Positions 1 to 7,221 of a stretch of 64,000 nt of DNA are shown piece after piece; within the stretch, counting starts at the first letter, position 1, and every line of letters starts with the position of its first letter. The notes under the pieces were generated by a model. That model searched no databases. It saw nothing but the letters and a program-made list of their open reading frames with translations, and was not told the DNA's origin. This stretch comes from an uncultured Mycoplasmatota bacterium. Its GTDB lineage: Bacteria; Bacillota_I; Bacilli_A; RF39; UBA660. The stretch spans positions 62,001 through 126,000 of the forward strand of contig USFG01000001.1 in assembly GCA_900553855.1 (NCBI GenBank), in the 5' to 3' direction. Made by a program: the position numbers and the translations under genes.

Positions 1-630
1 AGAAATAATAACATTTTCTTTGTCTATTACATAATCTGATTTTTGGATTATTTCAGAAATTATTTTTTTGACTTTTTTAATATCGTCATTATATGAAGTC
101 GAAAATTCTAAATCCAATCTTCTTTTTTCATTAGCAGTATAATTTATTATTGAACTATTAGATAAACTTCCATTAGGAACTTCTATTATTTTATTATCAT
201 AAGTTACTAAAGTTGTATAAAATATGTTTATATTTTTAACTGTTCCCTCATTATTTAAAACTTCGATGTAATCTCCTTGTTTAAAAGGTTTAAAAATTAT
301 TAACATTAGACCACCGGCGAAATTAGATAAACCACCTTGTAATGCAAGACCTATTGCGATACCACATGATCCTAAAATAGTAAAAAATGTTGTTGTTGGA
401 ATTCCTACAATTGATGCTGCAATAATAAATAAAATAGATTTAATTACAATGTTTATTATGTTTATAATAAAACTTTTAACAGTAGGTTCTAATTTTAGTA
501 ATTTGTTTTTTTGTAGATGTTTTGTATAATAATTCGTTAATTTAAAACCTATATAAATAAATATAACCGCTATTAATAGATAAATACTTTTATCATAAAT
601 TTTTTCTAATATTTCTTTTATTTTTTCCAT
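1..630 (-). CDS. mscS: MscS-family mechanosensitive channel (3' part cut by window edge)
   Basis: I translated the reverse strand from the ATG at 628-630; the frame stays open for 210 codons to the window edge, so the C-terminus is missing. An N-terminal membrane segment (about residues 12-30) is followed by a second hydrophobic stretch. Then comes the family's pore-helix signature at about residues 90-110, containing GLALQGGLSNFAGG. After it comes the beta domain (FKQGDYIEV, then the VPNGSLSNSSIINY region). MscS channels sit in the plasma membrane and open under tension to release solutes during hypo-osmotic shock. The short N-terminus suggests a small MscS type. Upstream is an AT-rich gap shared with the divergent gene on the plus strand. 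The family call is secure; which paralogue it is cannot be told. Confidence 0.88.
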   Translation of the reverse strand, partial: MEKIKEILEKIYDKSIYLLIAVIFIYIGFKLTNYYTKHLQKNKLLKLEPTVKSFIINIINIVIKSILFIIAASIVGIPTTTFFTILGSCGIAIGLALQGGLSNFAGGLMLIIFKPFKQGDYIEVLNNEGTVKNINIFYTTLVTYDNKIIEVPNGSLSNSSIINYTANEKRRLDLEFSTSYNDDIKKVKKIISEIIQKSDYVIDKENVIIS

Positions 631-714
631 AATTCTCCTTTTCTTATTTATATTTTACCATAAATTTATTTATATTAATAAATTTATTACACATTATAAA
701 AATGGTGATGTACA

Positions 715-1230
715 ATAAAAGTTATATTTATTTTTATATTATTTTGCATTATTGGTTATTTATGGGAAGTTATATTATACATATTTAAAACTGGTAAAAT
801 TGTTAATAAAGGAAATTTGCATGGACCATGGTTACCTGTTTATGGATTTGGTGGTTTAATAATTTATTATGTAAGCAGTAAAATAAGTAATTCTTTTTTA
901 ATAGTTTTTGTTATAAATTTTATTTTTTGTGGATTTATTGAATATTTTATATCTTTTTTTGAGGAAAAAATTTGGAACAACAGGTGGTGGGATTATTCTA
1001 ATAAATTTTTAAATATAAATGGAAGGATTTGCTTATTAAGTTTAACTTTTTTTGGTTTAATGGGAAGTTTATTATCCTTGTATGCAGTTAATTATATAGA
1101 TAAATTTTATAGTTTTGTTAACAATGTTATTGTTGTTAATATGTTTGTGCTATTTGTTATTGATTTATTATACTCTTTATATAAACCTAATGTTGGTGAA
1201 TATATTTCAATTTATAATTCAAATAATTAA
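715..1230 (+). CDS. CmpB-like membrane protein (putative ABC transporter permease family PF06541)
   Basis: A polytopic membrane protein with the family hallmark GNLHGPWLPVYGFGG, preceded by GYLWEV and followed by four or so hydrophobic helices; family members are annotated as putative ABC permeases of unknown substrate. The first bacterial start codon in frame is TTG at 817, but that would remove the first helix and part of the hallmark. Homology clearly continues upstream through WEVILYIFKTGKIVNKG. The frame is open back to a stop at 706 without ATG, GTG or TTG. A Shine-Dalgarno-like GGTGAT (704-709) lies five bases before an ATA at 715, so I place the start there (171 aa). If ATA is not used, the gene is a recent start-codon loss. 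Function is unknown. Confidence 0.7.
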   Translation: MKVIFIFILFCIIGYLWEVILYIFKTGKIVNKGNLHGPWLPVYGFGGLIIYYVSSKISNSFLIVFVINFIFCGFIEYFISFFEEKIWNNRWWDYSNKFLNINGRICLLSLTFFGLMGSLLSLYAVNYIDKFYSFVNNVIVVNMFVLFVIDLLYSLYKPNVGEYISIYNSNN

Positions 1231-1267
1231 TCTGATATGATATTATTGTTATAGGATATGATAAACA

Positions 1268-1646
1268 TCTTTGTTTAAATCAATTGTATATTTTACAAAG
1301 AATATTAGTCCTGATAAATTCATTAAGTTACTTGATAAATTAGGTATTATACTATATGGAAAGGTTTCTATTAAATTATATTCTGGTGAAGAAGGTAAAT
1401 TTATTAGTAGACTGTGATTGTTGTAGTGTTGCGGAAGATCCTTGTATAAATGATGCCAAAATGCTTGCTAGTTTAGATCCTTTTGCTATTGATCAGGCTT
1501 GCATTGATTTAATATATAATTCAAAAGATGAAGGAAGAGATCATTTTGGAGATAGAGTAGAAAGACAACACGGGACACATATTTTAGAAGCAGCATCTGA
1601 ATTAAATATAGGTAATAGAGAATATGATTTAATATGCATAGATTAA
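1268..1646 (+). pseudogene. DUF362 protein remnant with large internal deletion
   Basis: Two pieces of one gene are visible. The first frame (from about 1268) gives SIVYFTKNISPDK followed by GKVSIKLYSGEEG, which is the N-terminal start of DUF362 iron-sulfur-type proteins; it hits a TGA at about 1415. An overlapping different frame then gives VDCDCCSVAEDPC, SLDPFAIDQACIDL and GREDHF-like text ending LICID, which is the DUF362 C-terminus. The roughly 200 residues normally between them, including the CxxC-rich metal region, are absent and the frame changes at the joint. There is no convincing start codon or SD. I read this as a dead gene left by a deletion. No intact copy is in the window. Confidence 0.75.
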
Positions 1647-1678
1647 TTTAATCTTTGTCTTATTTATATGGAGGATTT

Positions 1679-2539
1679 GTGGATAGATTTAAATCAACAA
1701 AAATGGTTAGTATTTTTTCAGGTTTAGGAAATATAATTTTATTTATAATTAAAGGAATAATTGCTTTTTATTCAAATAGTCTGGCTATGATGGCTGATAC
1801 TATTAATAGTTTGGGAGATATTTTATCTTCAATTATGACATTTATTGGAAACAAGATTAGTAGCAAAAAAGCAGACTATGATCATCATTTAGGTCATGGC
1901 AAGGCTGAATATATTTATTCATTATTAATAAGTGTTGTGATGATTATTATGTCATTGAAAGTTATTAAAAGTTCTATATTAAGTTTTTGGAACATTAATA
2001 ATTATGATTTTTCAATATATTTAATAGTTGTTTGCTTAGTTACAATATTTGTTAAATTTGGGCTTTATATTTATTCTTCAAAAATGTATAAAAGATATAA
2101 TAATATTTTGGTTAAATCGGTGAGTATTGATCATAGAAATGATTGTATATTAACATTATTCAATTTAATAGCTGTAATATGTTCTTATTATAATATTTAT
2201 TTTATTGATGGAATTGTAGGCATTATTATAAGTTGCTGGATTATTTACAGTGCTATTAGATTATTTATTCAAAGTTATGATGTTTTGATGGATAAAGCTA
2301 TGGATAACATGTCAGTAGAAAAGGTATTAAAAATAATTAATACATATCCTGATATTAAAAAAGTTACACATTTTAATACAACACCGGTAGGATATCAATA
2401 TCAGATTTCTTTTACAATATTTGTTGATGGAAATATGTCAACATTCGATAGTCATGAAATAGCTAATAAATTAGAAAAAGAAATAACTAGTAAAATTGAT
2501 GAAATATATTTAACTATAATACATGTTAATCCATTATAA
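1679..2539 (+). CDS. Cation diffusion facilitator (CDF) metal exporter
   Basis: A 286-residue membrane protein of the CDF family, which exports divalent metals (Zn2+, Fe2+, Mn2+) in exchange for protons. It has six hydrophobic helices: the second carries the metal-site text MMADTINSLGDILSS, and the loop after it has the family signature HHLGHGKAEYIYS. The C-terminal cytoplasmic metal-binding domain follows, ending TIIHVNPL. I chose the GTG at 1679 because GGAGG lies at 1670-1674, four bases upstream; an in-frame TTG at 1655 has no SD. Metal specificity cannot be read from sequence alone. It follows the DUF362 pseudogene by 30 bases and may once have been co-transcribed with it. Confidence 0.88.
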   Translation: MDRFKSTKMVSIFSGLGNIILFIIKGIIAFYSNSLAMMADTINSLGDILSSIMTFIGNKISSKKADYDHHLGHGKAEYIYSLLISVVMIIMSLKVIKSSILSFWNINNYDFSIYLIVVCLVTIFVKFGLYIYSSKMYKRYNNILVKSVSIDHRNDCILTLFNLIAVICSYYNIYFIDGIVGIIISCWIIYSAIRLFIQSYDVLMDKAMDNMSVEKVLKIINTYPDIKKVTHFNTTPVGYQYQISFTIFVDGNMSTFDSHEIANKLEKEITSKIDEIYLTIIHVNPL

Positions 2540-2580
2540 TATTTTGTGATGCATATGTTTATAATATTAATGGTGATTAT

Positions 2581-3021
2581 ATGAAGATAAAAAAATTTAT
2601 AATATTACTTGCTATTACATTTGCTTTGCCTTTTATTCCATCATTACTAATTGAGAATAGTGTAAATGGTTTAGTTTTACCCAAATTATATCCGCCAAAT
2701 TTTTTATTTCCGGTTGTTTGGAGTATAATATATTTACTTAATACAATAGGAATATATTTGGTTAGTGAAAAAAATGATAACCTATATTTAATTTATTTTG
2801 GACAACTAATTGTTAATTCATTTTGGACTATAATATTTTTTGGATTAAGGTTAAGATTATTTGCATTTATTTGGTTACTTATTTTATTGATTCTAGTGGT
2901 TATTATGATAATTAAATTTTATAAAGAAAATAAAATAGCAGCGTATTTACAAATTCCATATGTTTTATGGTTATTGTATGCGGGTTATTTAAATTTTGCA
3001 ATTTATTTACTTAATAGTTAG
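2581..3021 (+). CDS. tspO: TspO/MBR family protein (tryptophan-rich sensory protein homologue)
   Basis: A 146-residue protein with five predicted helices, the TspO/peripheral benzodiazepine receptor fold. Family marks are YPPNFLFPVVWSIIYLLN in the second helix, GQLIVNSFWTIIFF in the third, and IPYVLWLLYAGYLNFAIYLLN at the end. TspO binds porphyrins or other hydrophobic ligands in the membrane and modulates stress responses; the ligand here is unknown. Tryptophans are fewer than in proteobacterial members. GGTGAT sits three bases before the ATG, a short spacing typical when the 3' part of the SD pairs. The gene stands alone between the CDF gene and a CarD-like gene. Confidence 0.85.
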   Translation: MKIKKFIILLAITFALPFIPSLLIENSVNGLVLPKLYPPNFLFPVVWSIIYLLNTIGIYLVSEKNDNLYLIYFGQLIVNSFWTIIFFGLRLRLFAFIWLLILLILVVIMIIKFYKENKIAAYLQIPYVLWLLYAGYLNFAIYLLNS

Positions 3022-3075
3022 AAATTATTTAGAAAAAATGGTATAATAACTAAGGTTTATAAATTGGAGGTTATT

Positions 3076-3549
3076 ATGTTTAAGATTGACGATTATATAA
3101 TTTATAAAGGTGATGTTTCAAAGGTTGCTGATATAAAAGAGATTAGAGGTAATAAATATTATATGATTGATCTTATTAATGATTCTTCATTAAAAATTAA
3201 TTTGCCTGCTAATTCAAAATTTATTAGACCGGTTATCAAGTGTGAAGATGCACTTAAGCTTATTGATGAAATTCCTAATATGGAAGTTGTTCAGGCTACT
3301 AATGATAAAGCATTGGAACAGACTTATAAGAAACTATTATCTTCTGATAGTGTATCTGATTTATTAGTTATTTTAAAAACTACTTATTTAAGAAATAAGA
3401 AAAGATCTGATAACGGAAAAAAATGTGGTTCCATTGATACCTATTATTATGATGAAACTGTAAAAAAATTATTTTTAGAACTATCTATTTCATTAAAATT
3501 AGATATGAATACGATTGAAAATATATTAATTGAACAAATTAATAAATAA
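3076..3549 (+). CDS. CarD-like transcription regulator
   Basis: A 157-residue soluble protein. Residues 1-55 resemble the CarD/TRCF RNA-polymerase interaction domain (FKIDDYIIYKGDVSKVADIKE, then YYMIDL, then the NLPANSKFIRPVI strand). An alpha-helical C-terminal half follows, as in CarD proteins that bind the RNA polymerase beta subunit and stabilise open promoter complexes. I place the start at the ATG at 3076, with GGAGG nine bases upstream; a TTG at 3064 is in frame but overlaps that SD. The helical half lacks obvious DNA-contact motifs, so the regulatory role is inferred from family membership. Confidence 0.7.
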   Translation: MFKIDDYIIYKGDVSKVADIKEIRGNKYYMIDLINDSSLKINLPANSKFIRPVIKCEDALKLIDEIPNMEVVQATNDKALEQTYKKLLSSDSVSDLLVILKTTYLRNKKRSDNGKKCGSIDTYYYDETVKKLFLELSISLKLDMNTIENILIEQINK

Positions 3550-3587
3550 TATTTTAAAATTGTACAATAATAAAAGTAAGGTGTGTT

Positions 3588-3920
3588 ATGAAGAAGTATG
3601 TTTTACTGTTATTATTGTTTTTTTTATTTATATTGTGTTTTAAAAATAGCTATTCTTATGTTGAGTGTAACAATATGGTAGATGATCCGAAGGAAGTTAC
3701 TACACTTAATTTACAAAGTTATTTGAATGAACTTAATTATAAAGAGTTATATTATTTATGTTCTTATGATTATTGTTATAATGTTAGAAGTAGTAATATT
3801 GATGATATTATATATGATTTTAAAAATCTTCTTGATAGTAATACTTTAAATGAAGATAAATTGATTACAAATGTTAAAGGATATTCTGTTACTAAAATTG
3901 GATTTAATGGATGTAAATAG
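3588..3920 (+). CDS. Small secreted cysteine-containing protein, unknown
   Basis: A 110-residue protein that I do not recognise. Residues 1-23 form a typical Sec signal peptide (positively charged start, long leucine/phenylalanine core, YSY before the likely cut). The mature part has cysteines at VECNN, YLCSYDYCYN and the final FNGCK, so one or two disulfides are possible outside the cell. It has AAGGTG seven bases before the ATG. It precedes an M15 peptidase gene and a membrane-anchored protein on the same strand, which suggests a shared role at the envelope, but that is inference from position only. Confidence 0.6.
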   Translation: MKKYVLLLLLFFLFILCFKNSYSYVECNNMVDDPKEVTTLNLQSYLNELNYKELYYLCSYDYCYNVRSSNIDDIIYDFKNLLDSNTLNEDKLITNVKGYSVTKIGFNGCK

Positions 3921-3977
3921 TTAGTTTATTTATATTCTTTTTTTTGTTATAATTTATATGAAGGTAGTGATATTTTT

Positions 3978-4946
3978 ATGGATGTATGTTCTGATTTAGA
4001 TTTCTTAAGAGTTATATATTTTGTGAAGGGATCTTTAATAATTGTTAGAGCATTTGTTCCAATTATTTTAATTGTAATGGCAACTATTGATATTTATAAA
4101 GTTGTAATTAAAACTAATGAGAAACCGACTAAAACCATTTTAAATAGATTTATTGCTGCTTTTTTTGTATTTTTTGTTCCAACATTCATAAATGTTGTGC
4201 TCAATTCTTTGGGGCAGTCTGACATAGGTGAATCAGTTTGTTGGATTAACGCGAATGAAAGCAATATAAAATTACTTACAAAACAACGTGAAATTGAACT
4301 TGAAGCTTTAAAGGCTGCCGAAAAGAAAAGAAATGAAGAGTTAAAGGCTCAGCGTGAAACAAATAAAAGAGCTTATGAAGAAAATAAAAAAAGGGCAGAA
4401 GAAGTTGAGAGAAACAATAATATTAATAGTGGAAGTCCAAATTATAATGAAGTTATGAATAGTAATTATTTAGAAAATGGAAGAGATGGTAAAGTTGTAG
4501 TTGAAAATGGTATTTTTTATAAGCCTGCAAGTGGGCAAAGCGGTGCATCTGGAACAGCTGGAAGTGGACCATATGGATATAATATTTATTTTTATGCAAG
4601 GTTACAAAAATTTATGCAGGCTGCTGCACAACAAGGTTATTCAATAAGTCCAAGTTCTAGTCAATATGGTGCTTGGCGACCTCTTAGTTTACAAAATTAT
4701 TATTGGAACTGTTATCAGACTAAATCATGTAATAATGGTAATTTAGCAGCTGTACCTGGTACTTCAAACCATGGATGGGGTATTGCATCTGATCTATCAT
4801 TTAGTAATTATAATGCAATATTGTGGGCTCATGATAATGCACGTAGTTTTGGACTTGCATTTCCATTGTGTCAAAATGTTAGAGGAAGATGTTCTGAAAA
4901 CTGGCATATAGAACCATCAAATGTACAAAAGAGAGTTGGGTTATAA
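3978..4946 (+). CDS. Membrane-anchored M15 (VanY-type) peptidase with coiled-coil stalk
   Basis: A 322-residue protein in three parts. Residues 10-80 hold two hydrophobic helices separated by a short polar loop, an arrangement reminiscent of VirB2/TrbC-type pilin subunits. Residues 95-147 are a highly charged coiled coil (repeats of EALKAAEKKRNEELKAQRE type). A Gly/Ser-rich linker leads to a C-terminal M15B domain at about residues 195-320. That domain keeps the zinc and catalytic pattern SNHGWGIASD (His265, Asp272) and ENWHIE (His310, Glu312). Such enzymes trim D-Ala from or cut peptidoglycan stem peptides. Cysteine pairs in the catalytic domain fit an extracellular location. The next gene overlaps its stop by one base. 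Confidence 0.8.
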   Translation: MDVCSDLDFLRVIYFVKGSLIIVRAFVPIILIVMATIDIYKVVIKTNEKPTKTILNRFIAAFFVFFVPTFINVVLNSLGQSDIGESVCWINANESNIKLLTKQREIELEALKAAEKKRNEELKAQRETNKRAYEENKKRAEEVERNNNINSGSPNYNEVMNSNYLENGRDGKVVVENGIFYKPASGQSGASGTAGSGPYGYNIYFYARLQKFMQAAAQQGYSISPSSSQYGAWRPLSLQNYYWNCYQTKSCNNGNLAAVPGTSNHGWGIASDLSFSNYNAILWAHDNARSFGLAFPLCQNVRGRCSENWHIEPSNVQKRVGL

Positions 4947-5626
4947 TGATTTTAGATAAAAAAGATTATATTAAATTAGGAATATTGTTATTGTTAATTT
5001 TGCTAATAATTATTATATTGTTGTTCTTTAATAAAAAAGAAGAAAATTTAAAACTTTTTAAACAATATGATTATGTTTATTCATCAAGTACAAATTATAG
5101 TGATAATGAATTTATTAGTGAACTACCTCAAATAAACATTAATAGTAAAAGCGCTAATGAGGCTAACAAGGAAATTTTAGATAATTATTATGATATTGCA
5201 ACTATGGAGAATTCTTCATACTCTTATCGATATAGTGTATACAATAATATATTGTATATGTTAATTGAAACAAATATTTATGATGATTCGCAGTATGGTA
5301 ATATAAATTATAAAAGTTATTATGTAAATATTGAAAATGGAAATGTTTTATCTTTGGATGATGTAATTAAAATTTTAGGATTAACTAAAAATGAAATAGA
5401 TAATAAAATAAGTGAAAAATACAGAGAGTTTTATAATAATGATTCTTTAAGAAATGGGATGACTTTTGAAGAATATAAAAAAATGTTAATTCTAGATGAT
5501 GTTTATACTTTAAGTGTTGAAGATAATGTTGTATATGTTTATAAGAAAATAAATTATACTCATGATATTGAAGATTCTGATAATTTTGGTAATATATATC
5601 AAATTAAAATTAAAAATTTAAAATAA
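4946..5626 (+). CDS. Single-pass membrane protein with DUF3298/RsiV-like outer domain
   Basis: A 226-residue protein with one N-terminal membrane helix (about residues 11-29) and an outer domain. The stretch around KSYYVNIENGNVLSLDDVI, preceded by a paired strand IYDDSQYGNINYKS, resembles the DUF3298 domain found in RsiV anti-sigma factors and PdaC deacetylases. That domain binds lysozyme or peptidoglycan in studied members. No cytoplasmic anti-sigma domain is present, so a regulatory role is unlikely. Its ATG overlaps the stop of the M15 peptidase gene by one base, indicating translational coupling and a joint role at the wall. The domain match is by eye and moderate. Confidence 0.55.
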   Translation: MILDKKDYIKLGILLLLILLIIIILLFFNKKEENLKLFKQYDYVYSSSTNYSDNEFISELPQININSKSANEANKEILDNYYDIATMENSSYSYRYSVYNNILYMLIETNIYDDSQYGNINYKSYYVNIENGNVLSLDDVIKILGLTKNEIDNKISEKYREFYNNDSLRNGMTFEEYKKMLILDDVYTLSVEDNVVYVYKKINYTHDIEDSDNFGNIYQIKIKNLK

Positions 5627-5651
5627 TTCTTGAAATATAGAATTGTTTTTT
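5625..5651 (+). terminator. Rho-independent terminator after the M15 operon
   Basis: AATTCT at 5625-5630 pairs with AGAATT at 5639-5644 and is followed by GTTTTTT. The stem is short and AT-only, so the call is moderate; it separates convergent genes. Confidence 0.5.
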
Positions 5652-6999
5652 AATTGATATTTATATATTCAATATAATTTTTATATTTTTTCATTAATTC
5701 TTTAATAAATATGGAATAGTTTGATTTTGGAACTAATAAATAGATATTATTTCTTGTTCTAGTTAAAGCAACATAGAATAATCTTCTTTCTTCTTCATAT
5801 GGATAATAATCTGTTTTAATTATTTTGTTAATTACTTTATGATTTTTAATTTTAGATGGTAAAGAATTATTATTATTCGTTAAATTAATTAAAATAATGT
5901 TATCTTCTTCTAACCCTTTTGATTTATGAATGGTTAGAAATGGTTTGTCTTGTACGTTGAAAAGGTCTTTATCTTTATTGTTACGTCCTAAAATCAAATA
6001 TTTTGTATCAATATATTTTAATATTTTCTCGATGGCTGTTCTTTTATTTTTATAAAAACATATTTTAATTGGTTTGTTGATATTTTTTAGACATATTGTT
6101 TCTTTTTTTATTTGATTTTTATTTTTCATAACAAATGAATTAGCAACGTCTATGATTTCTTTGGGGTTTCGATAATTATAGTCTAAATTTATTATATTAA
6201 GATTATTTACTAATTTGTTGAAATTTAAAAAGATATCTAGATTACAACCTGAAAAACGATATATAGATTGATAGTCATCTCCAACAACAAATATTTTGGC
6301 GTTATTTTGTTTCATAATTGCATCTATAAGTTTAAATCTATTTAATGATGTATCTTGAAATTCATCAATAATTATGTATTTGTAATTTGTTTTAATTAAA
6401 TTGTTATTTATGTTATTAGTTGCAATTTTAATCATATCGTTAAAGTCATATAGATTACTTGATTCTAATTCTTGATTATAGATATGATATATTTCTAGGA
6501 TAATTTTAAAATATATTTTGTTTATAAAATGGCTTTTTTGATATAAGTTTAATAAGTAATTAATATCATTGTAATTAGATTTATAGAGATTAATAAAGGT
6601 AAAGATAAGCTTTTTTAGGTTATCAATATCCATTTCTTGGAGAATTCTCTTTATTAGTTTATTTTGCTTTTTGTTATATTTGCCATAAGAATTAAAATAT
6701 TCATTAATAATAAATTTTAGATAATATTCATTTGATATTTTCATATTTGGATTGTTTATTAAAGTTATTGCTAATTTATGAAATGTCATTATATCAAGAT
6801 TGTAGTCTATTTTTCTTTTTAGATCATTAACTGATTCGTTGGTAAAGGAGATGATTAAAAGCTCATTTTCTTTGTATATGTTGTTATCAAGTAGATATTT
6901 AATTTTGTTTACTATGGTAAATGTTTTTCCTGATCCTGCGCCCGCAACTACTAAAGTATTTTCTAATGATTTTACTGCTTCTAATTGTTTTTCGTTCAT
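5650..6999 (-). CDS. Compact UvrD/Rep-like superfamily 1 helicase
   Basis: A 449-residue SF1A ATPase. Motifs in order are Walker A AGAGSGKT (residues 19-26), motif Ia ISFTNESV, motif II IIIDEFQDTS, motif III VVGDDYQSIYRFSG, motif IV LDYNYRNP, motif V TIHKSKGLEEDNI and motif VI YVALTRTR. All core motifs are intact, so it should hydrolyse ATP and translocate on single-stranded DNA. At 449 residues it is much shorter than PcrA/UvrD (about 700): the 1B and 2B insertions are largely missing, as in small Rep-like helicases of unknown role. It has no clear SD; a promoter (TTGACA, 17 bases, TATTCT) ends only about nine bases before the ATG, so the mRNA may be nearly leaderless. An unusual inverted repeat lies further upstream (7092-7138). 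Confidence 0.82.
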   Translation of the reverse strand: MNEKQLEAVKSLENTLVVAGAGSGKTFTIVNKIKYLLDNNIYKENELLIISFTNESVNDLKRKIDYNLDIMTFHKLAITLINNPNMKISNEYYLKFIINEYFNSYGKYNKKQNKLIKRILQEMDIDNLKKLIFTFINLYKSNYNDINYLLNLYQKSHFINKIYFKIILEIYHIYNQELESSNLYDFNDMIKIATNNINNNLIKTNYKYIIIDEFQDTSLNRFKLIDAIMKQNNAKIFVVGDDYQSIYRFSGCNLDIFLNFNKLVNNLNIINLDYNYRNPKEIIDVANSFVMKNKNQIKKETICLKNINKPIKICFYKNKRTAIEKILKYIDTKYLILGRNNKDKDLFNVQDKPFLTIHKSKGLEEDNIILINLTNNNNSLPSKIKNHKVINKIIKTDYYPYEEERRLFYVALTRTRNNIYLLVPKSNYSIFIKELMKKYKNYIEYININ

Positions 7000-7091
7000 G
7001 TTAAATAGAATATATAATTATTATTCGTTTGTCAATGGATTGGACTATATATTTTGTATAAAATTTAATTGATAATAGTGTGAAAACCTTA

Positions 7092-7138
7092 GTTATCAAC
7101 ATAATTTGCCTATTACAGTGATGATTTATGTCGATAAC
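7092..7138. promoter_or_regulatory. Inverted repeat GTTATCAAC-N29-GTCGATAAC (copy 1)
   Basis: Left arm 7092-7100 and right arm 7130-7138 are near-perfect inverted copies, separated by exactly 29 bases; the pairing extends to 13 bases (arms followed/preceded by ATAA/TTAT) with one mismatch. It lies 93 bases upstream of the minus-strand helicase gene and above its predicted promoter. The same element with the same spacing occurs at 34845-34891. Confidence 0.6.
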
Positions 7139-7180
7139 TTGACATTTCAGATAAATTTAAAAAAACTTAATATAATAAAT

Positions 7181-7221
7181 AAAAAAAGAACTGCGATAAG
7201 AAAATTTCAAGTTCTTTTTTA
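7181..7221 (-). terminator. Terminator of addB-addA
   Basis: AAAAAAGAACT (7182-7192) pairs with AGTTCTTTTTT (7210-7220) around an 18-base loop. Read on the minus strand it ends in a T-run just after the addA stop codon, which lies inside the stem. Confidence 0.7.

Noticed and set aside
7087..7100. DnaA box (TTATCAACA resembles TTATCCACA) suggesting an origin
   Set aside because: Only one imperfect box, no dnaA/dnaN, and the sequence is better explained as an arm of the inverted repeat.
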